Assembly (NCBI GenBank): GCA_037176845.1
Contig: JAYKXP010000136.1
Span: 57,955-121,954 of the forward strand
Source: Paramarasmius palmivorus
Lineage: Eukaryota; Basidiomycota; Agaricomycetes; Agaricales; Marasmiaceae
Direction of reading: 5' to 3'
Length of the DNA: 64,000 nt
Shown: in pieces, positions 34,500-46,479 of the stretch
Layout: every line of letters begins with the position of its first letter
Numbering within the stretch: position 1 is the first letter of the stretch
Made by a program: the position numbers and the translations under genes
The notes under the pieces: generated by a model
Databases searched by the model: none
The model's input: the letters and a program-made list of their open reading frames with translations, nothing else
What the model was told of the DNA's origin: nothing

Positions 34500-35930
34500 G
34501 AATCGGGGCTTGGTGTAGTTGTGAATTCTACGACTTTTGCACCTTTCCGACCTTAGGCAACGTCTAGGTCCGAAATTTGCCTCGGCTGGTTGTACCACCA
34601 AGGAAAAGGCATGCAGCCTAGACGAGTAGAATGGCCTGGAACCCGAGCTCAAGCTCGAGGGATGCTTTCGAAGTACGAGATACGGAAGAAGTGGGCTGAG
34701 AGGTATGATGGGAGCGGGATACTGCTGCCTAACCAAGATGGTTGCGTGTCGAAGAGGTATGGATGCAGTGTGGTAGCATAACAGCGAGAAGAACGAAGGA
34801 CGTTCATGAGTTCGCCAGTTCCATTGGAACGGTAAAGCTGGGGCTTTGCAAGGTCATCGTTGTTGTGGCTGATACGATGTCAGTAAGGCACGTTCCAAAG
34901 TCAGGGATCAGAAGCGCTCACCCTGCATGATACGGTAGAATCAACGAAGCCAGATCAACCGTAACTTACGCCACAGAGCCTGTTGGATCCAAGCCTTTCG
35001 TTACCGCGGTACTCCCATGAGGACATCCACGACTGTGGAATATACAAGACGAGACCCGATGGCTGGCGCGAGCAAAGGGAGTGAACGGAACTCGTAGTGC
35101 GGTATGAGGGCAATATATGAGAAAGAAGATCGGGGGTGTCGTGAAGAGGCTTGTCCTGTGGAGTCTTGAGAGGTGGGGACGGGAAAAGTGTAGCGTGAGG
35201 ACTATAGGATGCAGGCGGCAGAGCGTAGGCGACCGGACGCGTTGTAATGGGGGTGGTAGGCAGAAATGAGAAGTGTAGAGCCTATGTCGCGTGGGTAACG
35301 CAACCGGGGGCTAGTCTTGTTGGCTGGGGTTGTGTGGAGGCTACTGTAGTGGTTTGAGTGCTAAGAAACTAAAAACGGGTCGGGAAGGTGTCGAGGGGCG
35401 CTTTTGAGAAGTGTAATGGAGGATAACACGTCTTCGGAGGTACAAATGGCGTTCTGAGCTTGTGATTACCTAGGAGGAGCCATGAGTGAAGATGAAAAAA
35501 TGTAGAGTAGCGTACATACCAAAATCCTGAGGGCATGCCTTGAACGATTTGGACGTGTAGTCGATCCTTTTGGAATGCTGGAAAGTAGATCAGATCGAAT
35601 AAATACCCAAAGAAAACGGTTGAGCATACCTCTATAGGCTTGCAGATATGAACACCGTTTGAACGAGGTGGTCGTTTTTGAGCAGAAAAGTGCCGGCGGC
35701 GAAACGCTTACACTTCGACCACTTTGACCCTTTTCCTCACCCATCTAAGGATTCCGATCCAGCATATCCTACACTTTTCCCATGTCACAATAGGTACGTA
35801 CTCTTCGTTCTACATCCCCAGCAGCACACTCAATCCATTGCGCAGGACAAAACTATACATCATGTCTTCGACCTCGTTACTCTAACCTGTTTCGGTGCTC
35901 ACAAGAGAGATCTCGCAGCATGAATGACTG
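34500..35930. pseudogene. Family P copy (minus) and family Q start (plus), left of centre
   Basis: At 35,470-35,744 on the minus strand the P landmark SKTTTSFKR and FQKDRLHVQIVQG-type exon are present, next to a GTATGTACG donor. From 35,800 on the plus strand a Q-type start module follows (DKTIHHVFDLVTLTCFGAHK). Toward 34,500 the P copy decays into short frames such as WAERYDGSGILLPNQDG. Stops and frame changes suggest decay. Confidence 0.38.
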
Positions 35931-36306
35931 TGAAAAGGTACACTTCAAACGCTCCAGCTCATATCCCACTCTCATAGCCTCCACACTGTCTAGTTCTTGC
36001 CCTCAAAGTACTCAACACGCTCCCTCACGCGTACTACTCCCATAGTCCCAAATCTACCATGCTCCTTGAAACTATGCTTGGAGCTACGCTCGGTACTGGA
36101 GTTCTTCGAAGAAGACAAGTGGTGAAGACCACGATCATTCGACCAACGACGATACCTCCAAGACTGAAGGTACGGCCTTCCTACTCCAGTCCTGTAGCTG
36201 ATCTCACCATCTAATTTCATAGTTTCAAAACATCTACCTCAGGCTCAAGGTCACGGGGTAGTAGAGGCGCATAGAGCATTTGGAAGACAAGGAAACGTCG
36301 TTTTAG

Positions 36307-36319
36307 TCTTTTTTTCTGT
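36307..36319. other. Palindrome centre (13-base spacer)
   Basis: The sequence TCTTTTTTTCTGT separates AAACGTCGTTTTAG on the left from CTAAAACGACGCTT on the right. The arms start immediately on either side, so the single strand could fold into a very long hairpin. Confidence 0.85.
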
Positions 36320-36339
36320 CTAAAACGACGCTTCCTTGT

Positions 36340-38150
36340 CCTCCAAACGCTCTGTGTGCCTCTACTAATCCCCGCTCTTGAGGTGGATGTTTTGAAACCA
36401 CAAAATTAGACGGTGAGATTCAGCATGACACTGGTAGAAAGGGTGTATCTTCAGTCTTCGAGGTATCGTCGTCGGCCTAATGATTGTGGTCTTCACCACT
36501 TGTCTTCGTCAAAGAGCTCCAGTAGTGAGCGTAGCTCCAAGCATAGGTTTCAAGGAGCATGGTAGATTTGGGATTATGGGAGTAGTACGCGTGAGGGAGC
36601 GTGTTGAGCACTTTGGGGGCAAGGACTAGACGGTGTGGCTATGAGAGTGGGATATGAGCTGGAGCGTTTGAAGTGTGCCTTTTCACAGTCATTCATGCTG
36701 CGAGATCTCTCTTGTGAGCACCGAAACAGGTTAGAGTATCGAGGTCGAAGACATGATGTATAGTTTTGTCCTGCGCAATGGATTGAGTGTGCTGCTGGGG
36801 ATGTAGAACGAAGAGTACGTACCTATTGTGACATGGGAAAAGAGTAGGATATGCTGGATCGGAATCCTTAGATGGAGGAGGAAAAGGGTCGAAGTGGTCG
36901 AGGTGGAAGCGTTTCGCCGGCCGGCACTTTTCTTCTCAAAACGACCACCTCGTTCAATGGATGTTTGTCTCTGCGAGTCTAGAGGTATGTTCAACTGTTT
37001 TCTTTGCGTCGTTATTCGATCTAATATACTTTCCAGCATTCCAAAAGGATTGACTGCAAGTCCAAATCATCAAAGGTATGTCATTGAGATTCTGGTATGT
37101 ACGCTACTCTACATTTTTTCATCTTCACTCATGGCTCCTCCTAGGTAATCACAAGCTCAGAACGCCATTTGTACCTCCGAAGACGTGTTATCCTCCATCA
37201 CCGTTCTCAAACACGCCTCTCGACACCTTCCCAACCCGATTTTTAGTTCCTTAGCACTCAAACCGCTACAGTAGCCTCCACACAACCCCAGCCAACAAGA
37301 CTAGCCCCCAGTTGCGTTACCCACGCGACATAGGCTCTACACTTCTCATTTCTGCCTCCCACTCCCATTACAACGCGTCCGGTCGCCTACGCTCTGCCGC
37401 CTGCATCCTATAGTCCTCACGGTGCACGTTTCCCGGCCCCACCTCTCAAGACTCCACAGAACAAGCCTCTTCACGACACCCCCGATCTTCTTTCTCATAT
37501 ATTGCCCTCATACCGCGACTATGAACTCCTCCAAGCACTACGAGTTCCGTTCACTCCCTTTGCTCGCGCCAGCTATCGGGTCTCGTGTTGTATATTCCAC
37601 AGTCGTGGATGTCCTCATGGGAGTACCGCGGTAACGAAAGGCTTGGAGATAAAAGGCTCCGTGGCGTAAATTACGGTTGATCTGGGTTTGTTGATTCTAC
37701 CGTATCATGCAGGGTGAGCGCTTCTGATCCCTAACTTTGGAACGTGTCTTACTGACATTGTATCAACCACAGCAACGATGACCTTGCAAAGCCCCAGCTT
37801 TACCGTTCCAATGGAGCTGGCGAACTCATGAACATCCTTCGTTCTTCTCGCTGTTATGCTACCACACTGCATCCATACCTCTTCGACACGCAACCATCTT
37901 GGTTAGGCAGTAGTATCCCGCTCCCATCATACCTCTCAGCCCACTTCTTCTGTATCTCGTACTTCGAAAGCATCCCTCGAGCTTGAGTTCGGGTTCCAGG
38001 CCATCCTACTCGTCTAGGCTGCATGCCTTTTCCTTGGTGGTACAACCAGCCGAGGCAAATTTCGGACCTAGACGTTGCCTAAGGTCGGAAAGGTGCAAAA
38101 GTCGTAGAAGTCACAACTACACCAAGCCCCGATTCGCGACTGCAAGAATC
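36340..38150. pseudogene. Family Q start (minus) and family P copy (plus), right of centre
   Basis: This is the mirror image of 34.5-36.3 kb. The Q start module lies at 36,830-36,650 (minus) and the P landmark FFSKRPPRSMDV lies near 36,935 (plus), followed by IPKGLTASPNHQR near 37,040. The Q copy is cut off by the palindrome centre, so the symmetry axis falls inside what would have been a Q gene body. Confidence 0.38.
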
Positions 38151-38152
38151 TG

Positions 38153-39235
38153 GTGTTCGTGCTCCGAGGCCTAGGTGTAACCTCGAGTTGCGAACTCGCA
38201 CACATATCAGCCGGCCGGGCGTGCTTTATGGATACATTGGCCATCATTATCTCCTGGCCTATTGAACGCCAAACGTTCGATGATTCTCAAGGTCGACACC
38301 CAATTTGTCCCCTGAACCTTACACGGAGCAGCAGAGAGACGTCCTTCTACCTGTTCGAATCCCACAGCTGACACGCTTTCACTTCGGCTAGTCGATGCCA
38401 CTCTACTTCATCCCCTTTGGAGCAACCACACAAGTATCAGCTTCGCGATGGGGTGGAAGCGTATCAGGTTGGTTGGTGGTGGTGATGGTGCCGAGGGTTA
38501 GGGAGACAGTCCTAGAATGGATGTCTTTTGGGATGTCTTGTTTCACCTCCACACAATGCTTCTTTTCGCTGATCCTTGCGTTTAGCGCAAGGAACGACAA
38601 CTTTCACTTCTGGCTCGATACCGGCGAACGTATCTTTCTTTGGATTGGCCGGTCAACACCACCAAATCCGAGAAGGAACGAAAGTTCGAAAGGAGAACCC
38701 GAAGATGCACGAGGTATCAACGTGGCGGTTATCAGTACGTCTACTCCTAACGTGATAGGTCTTCCGCTACTGATATCTTGTCGTTCCAACTAGCACGGCA
38801 TTCGATAACTTGAAATCTCATTGCCCGAAAGCAAAGACAGAGCCAACGGACATGTTCATGTTGAAGAAGATGTACAAGGATAGAACGGGGCTGGTGGAGT
38901 AGGCTATACTACACTACATCGAGAGACTATACACTGCTAGGTAAATGTTCATAATATTCTATTTCGAGGATTGCGCTAACCTTGCTTCTCAGACTGGTGA
39001 AGGTTCATTGGCAGGAATGAGCCAAGTTCTCTCAAGGGCGGTGAGTTTTCGCGATCTACTACTTCTGTTCTACGGCTCATACTCGTTCTATAGCCAGGAA
39101 CTCGGGCTTGATGCGGAGGATCTCAGGATTGGGTTTGCTGCCCTTGCACGACGATCTGCGGCGACGCTGGTTCTTCAACGTTTTAACGCCCGCATCAATT
39201 TTGAACGACATCTTTTGTGTGGAGCGTGCTGAGTC
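38153..39235 (+). other. Unrecognised conserved coding-like segment, right arm
   Basis: Mirror of 33,480-34,490. It contains LGVTSSCELAHISAG, FHFWLDTGERIFLWIGRS, QTGEGSLAGMSQVLSRA and ELGLDAEDLRIGFAALARRS, with INFERHLLCGAC at the end. Confidence 0.35.
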
Positions 39236-39498
39236 GGAATAGGATTGGTAGGTGTTGTTTTGGTTGAGCCTTTCGTGGTCTAACTCTTGCGTTCTTTTAG
39301 GTATATCTGACGATATGCACGGTGTTCGACAGTTCGGGTGCCTGCTGTCGCACTCGAGGCATGGTTCGATTGATATATCTTACGGAGTACACAAAACGCT
39401 CGGTACAAGACCACCGTTTTGTCGCTCGCCCTAGCTATTAGTGCAGACTCCTACCAAACCTTACCAAGCCCGCCAAAGTGTGAAGACAGGTGTCGAAG

Positions 39499-40110
39499 TC
39501 AATGGGAGAACTTAGGATGCCCAGTACTTGGGAACGAGAGAAGACAGTAAGCAGATCTCATATCGACAAGGCTAAACATATTGACATCTTCTCGTCTCAT
39601 CCTAGTTCCAGCACGCCCGGAAAGTAGAGCCCCATTCCATTTTAAAAGTTCAAGATAATGCTTTGCACCAAAGGCTGCCAATGATCCATTATCAACCAGA
39701 GACGCGTCTTTCATTAACCTGAGTGGTTACTGGGACATTCAAATATTCAGTTCCGCAGTCGAATAAGGTTCTAGGAATGTGTCACCGACATCCGGATATA
39801 AAACACATACCCAGCCAGTCGACCAGCCTAACGAAAATGTCCTCATTGCAAGTTGAGATGCCTCTAACGATACGAGGTAATCTAACTGGGTGCTCAAAAG
39901 CGCCGCGAGCTTCGGCAATTGAAGGTCTGCTTGAGCATAGAAGCTGGGCTGCTTTGGATGATGGAGCCTTGCATGCTTCAGTTCAAGGACGATTGCGAGG
40001 TGAGGATTTTCTAATTTCCTTTTTTCCAGACCTTTCACTAATGGTGTGCTGCCTGTAGCAGCAATGTTTCCAGTCCAGCCATGAGCACCCGCTCTACGTC
40101 CTTCGATCAA
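39499..40110 (-). other. Unrecognised conserved coding-like segment, right arm
   Basis: Mirror of 32,640-33,195. The frame from 40,110 to 39,739 is open for 123 residues and ends STAELNI; the next frame starts MKDASLVDNGSLAAFGAKHY. Confidence 0.35.
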
Positions 40111-40429
40111 TCTGGGATTACCTCTACGCCATCGGTTTCAGAACGATATCCCAGGCAAGGTGTTCGTGCCACTTCTTTTCTTTTCCTTTACCTGGCGACC
40201 AAGACGCCCAGGAACCCGATTGCGCCTATTCTGCAGCACCGTGATCGTTTATCATAATCTCGAGGCGCTTTTTCTTTCATGTTCGCCGTGCGGCATGACT
40301 CACTCCCATTCAGTTCCAATTGATATCATCCTATTCTCGCGCTCAACGTCCGACTGCTGTGTGGGCACAGCTTTGGGGTGAACATGTGTTTTACATGCAC
40401 ACATCTTAACCCTTAACCACCATCTCCCC

Positions 40430-42667
40430 ATGGCGTTCACAGGGTGCTCCCATGTTACTATCTATGGCGGGGTCTCTTCAGCCGTTGGAGGTGATCAACA
40501 CAACCAAGGAAACGTAGTGCGAGTAACAGAGGGAGAGTTGACGGCTTTAGCTCAGGTATGTTGATAGATTGCTGGCATATGTCTCGTTTTTCTGACGTTG
40601 AAACACCTCAGTTTCATGAACTGAAAGTGGCGAATATCCGTCTCAAACGAAAGATTGGGGAAACCACGGTGGTAATAGCAGATAAAAGAGGCTGGATAAA
40701 AGAAACCCTGAACGCTCGTCGAACTCTCCACGCTGTTAGCATCCGCGGAGAGGATAAAGATGAAGAGTTTTTACATGTTCAGTATAGCGGCTCTGACGCT
40801 ATTCGAGTAAGGATACTCTTATTTTCAATTCTAACATTGCTGATCACCCTGCATCTGTATAGGCTTACGAGCACGATCTCAAAACCTTTTCTACTGTCAA
40901 GTGAGTAGTCCATATCCCTGTCCTCGAGTCTTCCATGTACTGATAAAGATGCAGAGACGTAAACTGGGTGGAGCTTTTTGGCTATATTGCTTACAACGCA
41001 TTACCAGCACTCGTTTTTTACGACGGTGAGGCTGAGGATTCTCGCCTGTAACAGAACTATGCTTATCTTCGTCCACGATGCAGCACTTGTACCGGTGTCG
41101 CACATACTTGAACGAAATGGCTTCTCGTCTATATTGGAAATGTATCTTTGCTATGTGTGTTGAAACTGTGTCTATATCTGTTTGCCTGTTCTGACTTTTC
41201 TGTATCCAGTCAGCAACAACACAAGGGGTGGTTGCGGAAACAGTATGTCAACTCCTTGAAATACCAACTTGATTCTCACAATTGAGCTTTTAGCGGTTTC
41301 GTGAACTATGGATCAATCCCCAAAATGGCACGTTTCACCAAGGGCCCTATGTGGCTGATTCATCCAACCTAAATTACAATGTTTGGACTTGGTCAGGTCT
41401 CGCACTTCCTGGTAGTGATCATCCTTCCCTAGACCTCCAGACCTACAACAGCACCAGCACTCTTTTCCAATACCTCATTGGAATTCTTCCTGTATGCAAT
41501 ATCATCCAAGGAATCCGCTTCTCCAACAGTGGAACCTCAGAGTGGCCTGACAACAAAGACACCAAACTCATCCTCTCATCTCTCCCTGGCACAATTTACC
41601 ACAGAACAACTCGAGAGGTTATCACTCGCTACCCGGGAGACAGAGATCAATGGTATTACTACCCCTGGAAGGAGCGGTTTCGCGTACCGGATGCTATGCG
41701 AGAAAACATGCTCATGATGGATGATGGATCAGTGAGGTGCGTTTGAAATGGTGTCAAAGTGGTTATTTGGGCTGATTGGGGGTATAGGTTTATGTTGACA
41801 CCAGCGGACATTGCCAGCATTGAGTCATTTAGGTTATATTACGATTTGCAGCCTGGGGGTGTGTGGGATTCCTTTGCAAATTCGTGGGTGTCGCAGGGAC
41901 ATGGGATTTTCAGCCAGCTTGGGATTGAAGAGGGTGAATGGGGAGAGTATGGTGAGTTTATTGTGGTTCTTGTCAGAGTGCTGGTACTAATTGATACCCA
42001 CCAGCTATCCTAGACAACTTTTACCTCTACTTTGAACGGGAACAGGATGAAGAAGAATCACATACATCCACTGACACCCCCACCGACACCCCGGTATACC
42101 TCTTCATCCGACCGATCCCCTGCCCCTCCAATGATGAAAACAGGTGGGATGCTTGGCTGGGAGGGAGATGGTACTATTGGTCGCTTGACTCCACTGGGAA
42201 AGAGGAGATGTCGGAGGATGAGCGGCGGAGGCTGGGCCTTCCGTTGTTCGAGACTTCTATCACAGTATGGCATGATTGGTGGGATCGCAACGCCCATGAT
42301 GTGATTGAAATGCTCAATCGTCACCAAGGCTTTGATCCCTTGTCATTGGATCTGGCCCGATCTCTTGGGCATACAATTCTCAAAGTTGTTGGTCGTAACA
42401 CGCGTTTTGAGGAGGTTGAAAATGATGGTGAGTTTCCCTGTTCTTCCTTTGATGTACCACTCTAACACAGAACGTTCCCAAGGTGATGAGACTTTGGCTA
42501 TCGACATTAGTGTTGGGTTGGCCCATCCATTCACACTTCCATCGGAATTCGAGGAGAGGATGCGATGGATCCGCGCATATCACTCGTTGTTTTCAGGCCA
42601 TACAAGAGTATCATCAAGCAAGAATAGCCCGTGCTCAGATGGACCAGATATTGCAGATGTCGATTGA
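40430..42667 (+). CDS. Gene C: WYYYPW-family hypothetical protein
   Basis: The start is the methionine of MAFTGCSHVTIYGGVSSAVG. Exon 1 is 40430-40555; exon 2 is 40612-40806. Further exons are about 40,863-40,900, 40,952-41,022, 41,096-41,160, 41,211-41,242, 41,293-41,733, 41,788-41,950 and 42,011-42,426, with a last exon from about 42,482. Segments in order are FHELKVANIRLKRKIGE, IRGEDKDEEFLHVQYSG, WVELFGYIAYNALPALVFYD, LWINPQNGTFHQGPYV, DRDQWYYYPWKERFRVPDAM, FMLTPADIASIESFRLYYD, NRWDAWLGGRWYYWSLDSTG and HQGFDPLSLDLARSLGHTIL. In the last exon, the frame that ends IADVD and a second one that ends QILQMSIEVVH overlap, so a small late frameshift is possible. Otherwise intact and mirror-symmetric with gene B. 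Confidence 0.78.
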
Positions 42668-42923
42668 GGTGGTGCACTGAAATGTTACATAGATCAACAT
42701 TCTTGTTTACATGTTCTGTGTTGCATTAATCTATTTTGATTGGCCTAAATATCATGTGTACACCTTCTAAGTAGTGTAAAAACAGTTTTTATACCCGCCG
42801 GCGTGGCAGACGAAAATTGTGAATGGCATTTGACGTGACTGGTACCCATGGTGTAGTTGTTCCTGTCTGTGTACGCAAATCTAACCTGTCACTCTTTGGT
42901 CAAGACCCACATCCCCAGAAGCT

Positions 42924-43394
42924 CTAAAGTAATAGCCCGTAATCCATCTTTATCGACACCCCTGACTTGGATACCTGCGTGCGCAATCGTTCCTTGAGTT
43001 TTTGGGGCTTGGGTTTAGGTTTGGCAATTTGCGTAGCTGTGAAATCGTTGCTAGCGGCGGAGAGTGCTGAGTCGGATGGGCAGGAGCCGTGGTTATGCCT
43101 AGTGTGTGGGTATGGGTATGGGATGCTGAGTTTGGCAGGGGATACAGGGCATAGTTTTGAGGTAGTGCCGAAATAGCAGGAATGGAGAAGTGGTGTGGGC
43201 TCTGGAGGTGGGACTGCAATGTTGCTTTTGGTTCTAGTGCAGGTAGGGAGGGGATAGAGTGATGGATATGTCAAAGATCGAGGATTCTGATGTCGTAGGG
43301 TGACCGAGGTTGAGGCATGCGCATCTGAATCCTGATATTGAGGCTGGTCAAGGTCTAGGTGGTGATGACGTTGTGAGAGCAACAAATGAAGCAA
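42924..43394 (-). other. Conserved arm segment, mirror of 29.2-29.6 kb
   Basis: The 156-residue minus frame contains LDLDQPQYQDSDAHA and FGTTSKLCPVSPAKL. The plus strand (42,967-43,176) is also open, with PWLCLVCGYGYGMLSLAGDT. The coding strand is undecided and no domain is recognised. Confidence 0.35.
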
Positions 43395-43559
43395 AGGGAT
43401 GAAAACACACCTTTTCTTTATTTACTCAGCCTACAGAATCCCCACTCTGAGCACGGAAGGAAGTTGGGGCATCGAGGCCAAAGGCATGATGCGTGGTGTT
43501 GCCCTGAGAGATGGGCTGAGCATGCTACCAGGTATGTAGGTTGAAAAGGACGTACCTAT

Positions 43560-45360
43560 GGCGGGGTCAGATAAGATGAGTGTATGGTGGATTGGGAATG
43601 TTCAAGGAGCATTGGCTGGACAAGAGGTGGTGGTCAAAGTGGAAGCGTCCGGCGCTTCTCTTCTCACAATGACCACCTCCTTCAACGCGTTCATCTCAGT
43701 GGGCATAGAAAGGTAAGATCAAACTTTCTGTATACTGCTCTTAGATCTAACATACCTTTCAGCAACTCAGCAAAATCGAATCCAAGATACAATAGAATTA
43801 TCCACGGCATGACTGTCGGTATGTTAACTACTCTCGCCGTTTTTCGCCGTCACTCATCGCTCCTCCTAGGCAATAACAAGCCCCAAAATGCCATCTAAAC
43901 CTTTGAAGACATATTCTTTTCATGGATAGCCCAAAAGCTTTCCATCACCTTTCCAAACGCGCTCCTCGACACCACGTCGACCCCATTCCCTTTCAGTCCA
44001 AGCTCAAATCGTTATAATACCTCAACCGCCTCAGCTAGGCTGCAATTTTCCTCCTCCCGCGATATGCGCTATACACATCCTTTCGAGCCTCCCATTTGCA
44101 TTGTAATGCGTTCAGTGACCCGTGGTCGGTCCCTACACCCTAGTCCCAATACTACACGTTTCCCGTGCCCACCTCGCAAAACTCCGCGCAATGAACATCT
44201 CCGCGACGATCCCAGCCTACTTCTCCATATATGGCCCTTCCTACCGCAACCGAGAATCCCAAGCATCCACGGTTACACCTACTCCCTTTGCTCACGATGA
44301 CGCTAGCTGTCGAGCCTTGTTCCATGCCTTTCGCCAAATCGCGAGTGCATTCACGGTGGTGCATGGGGTGACGATAGGGTTTGGATACAAGAATGGGCAT
44401 GGTAGAATCGATGGTCACGCTGGCTTGCTGGTATGACACCGTTGGGTAAGTACACACTATCCTCCACTTTTTCGACGTGTCTTACTGACATGGGATTATC
44501 TACAGTGGCAATGAAACCTAGCTCAAGTCCCATCCTAGCCATTTTTTTGAACTGGCAAGCTTGAAAAAACCGTTCTTTCCTGTCGCCTGCACACCTGCCT
44601 TCCTCGATGTCCAAACGTCCACTCTCCGCCCCCCTACCGCCTCGTAGCCCTACTCATCCTCCAGTTCCATACCCTAAGCTCATCATGAGCTGCATAAGGG
44701 TTCCCGGGGCATTCCGCCTACCGACGCCTCCATGTCCCCTTCTTCGGCTCCGTATATCTTGAAGGATACACGCCCCCAGCTTCACCTTCACCCAAGCCCC
44801 AGCTCTAATCCTCGTTCACTCAACGAATAAGGCCGTTTAGCCTTGTCTGTGCCAAGTTTCCCCAGTGGAACTGGCGGTTATCCTTATCAACACGATACAT
44901 CGCGGAATATCGTTCGAGTACGTGACCATACGCCCACATAGGCTGTCATTGGAGGGGGATATACTTGGTCGGGCTTGGATGAGGATAAAGCTTGGGGCAA
45001 TTGGGAAGCGCTATTCTCAGCGTCTCAGTGGGTACTCTTTTCTTTTGTTCTGCTCCCGACTGATGTTGATGTTGTTTCATGTACAGGAAGAACAAACAAT
45101 CCTCAGCAGCGCGAAGAATTCCTCACCACCGTTCTTGAAGATACCCAGGATTTGTATGCAACTCGAGGTTGCAGTTCCGACTGCGAGAAAGATACCTACC
45201 TCGCTACCTCGCTACCAGATCTTAACACTACGTATACCGGTGGTCGGTTTTCCTGTGGAATGATGGTATCCCATATAGTACGGACTTTCATGCTATCCAT
45301 TCGACAACTCCGCATCTTATACAGTACACGCATGTTCCTTGTTGACTCTAGACTTTAGTA
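43560..45360 (+). pseudogene. Family P copy 3
   Basis: The landmark MTTSFNAFISVG lies near 43,670, followed by NSAKSNPRYNRI near 43,770, ARPHRLSLEGD-type sequence near 44,940 and EDKAWGNWEALFSASQ near 44,980. An exon with REEFLTTVLEDTQDLYATRG follows near 45,110-45,170, then a DFHAIHS-like end near 45,280. The order repeats directly at 57.5-59.2 kb. Several stops interrupt it. It converges on the family-Q copy that ends near 45,600. Confidence 0.4.
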
Positions 45361-45629
45361 CATACGAGTATACCTCTACCTGATAACATGCCATTATGTA
45401 GTCCGATACACACGTTCAAGAGAGAACCGTGACCTTTCGAATGCACCAAAACTTTTGCTCCCAGCCGCGTTTTAGAATAGTTGATACCAATGTCCATATG
45501 CAGTAAACATCCTTCCCTATATGGAAGGAGAGAACAGCATGAGCATCTCGACGACCAGCTCGTAGATTGATATGCTACTCACCGAGGTCTTTGATCCCTT
45601 CTTCCAAGGATCTCTCGAGTCTTAATCGC

Positions 45630-46350
45630 GACCCTCAACACCTATCTCCTAACGTCCCAGTCGAACGTTGATATAGCATCCAAAACCTTGCATCCAACAT
45701 TGGAGGATGGGCAAGAGCTTGCAGGGGTGACAGGCAGTTGTCGAGATCCATGAATGCTAGGACATTCATCGCAGAGGGGAGCAGGGTGTGTTCGTATCCG
45801 CGGGTTTGAATTTGAGGTGCGTTGGGAGTGAGGCTAACATTCAGAGTGAGTAAAAGTCGTGCATATGAGAGAATGAAGTTCACCTTGCTATGTACCAGCT
45901 GATGGTGTGGGCTGGGCATCTACTCTTTGTCAAAAGTTGGGCTTGAGTGACGACGAACGCTCGGAACCTTGGGTGTACATTTGGGTTGTAGACTTTGGTT
46001 GGGTGCGCGAAGAATTCCGAGACGATTCTTCTGGCAAGGGCAGGCCGAGCGTAGACGGAGGGCATAGTATGCTGCGAGGACAGTAGGGCTGAGGCTATAG
46101 GAGTGCGCAAGGGTGTTGTTGGTTGTAGTAAAGTTGAGGGTACGTTGAGGGCTTCAAGGGCATGTCCTAGATGGAAGTTCAGGTTATGGGAGCATGGAAC
46201 GTTGTGAAGCGTTGAAAACGCACCTTTTCGTAGTCATTCAGCCAGCAAAACCTCCACTTTGAGCAAGGAAAGAGTCCGGGATGTTGAGGTCGGCGGCCAT
46301 GACGCGTGATTTTGTCCTGAGATAGGTTTAGAGAGGTACCAGGTATGTAG
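45630..46350 (-). pseudogene. Family Q copy 3
   Basis: This minus-strand copy has clear intron-like junctions: a GTACGTGTC donor near 46,368 and a GTGCGTTTTC donor near 46,215. Coding pieces are RRIVSEFFAHPTKVYNPNVH near 46,000 and SAMNVLAFMDLDNCLSPLQA near 45,750. It repeats directly at 59.45-60.15 kb. A stop in the middle of the second exon suggests decay. Confidence 0.4.
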
Positions 46351-46479
46351 GACGAGAGACACGTACCTATTATAACGTTGGAAAAGATCTGAGCACATTG
46401 AATCGGAATCTTTGGAGGAGCATGGGCTGGTGTGATGAAGAAAGAGGTGGTGGTTAAAACGTTAAAACGTTAACTTTCG

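Larger units (their letters stand above)
28700..36306 (+). repeat. Left inner arm of the large inverted repeat
   Basis: It pairs with 36320-43930. Checked points are 29,231 with 43,394, 32,193 with 40,430, 32,917 with 39,714 and 34,239 with 38,395; all sums fall between 72,623 and 72,634. The arms are therefore nearly colinear over 7.6 kb, with only small indels. By eye, identity is roughly 85-95 percent. Confidence 0.85.
36320..43930 (-). repeat. Right inner arm of the large inverted repeat
   Basis: This is the inverse of 28700-36306, carrying gene C opposite gene B and the same order of unrecognised segments. Confidence 0.85.
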
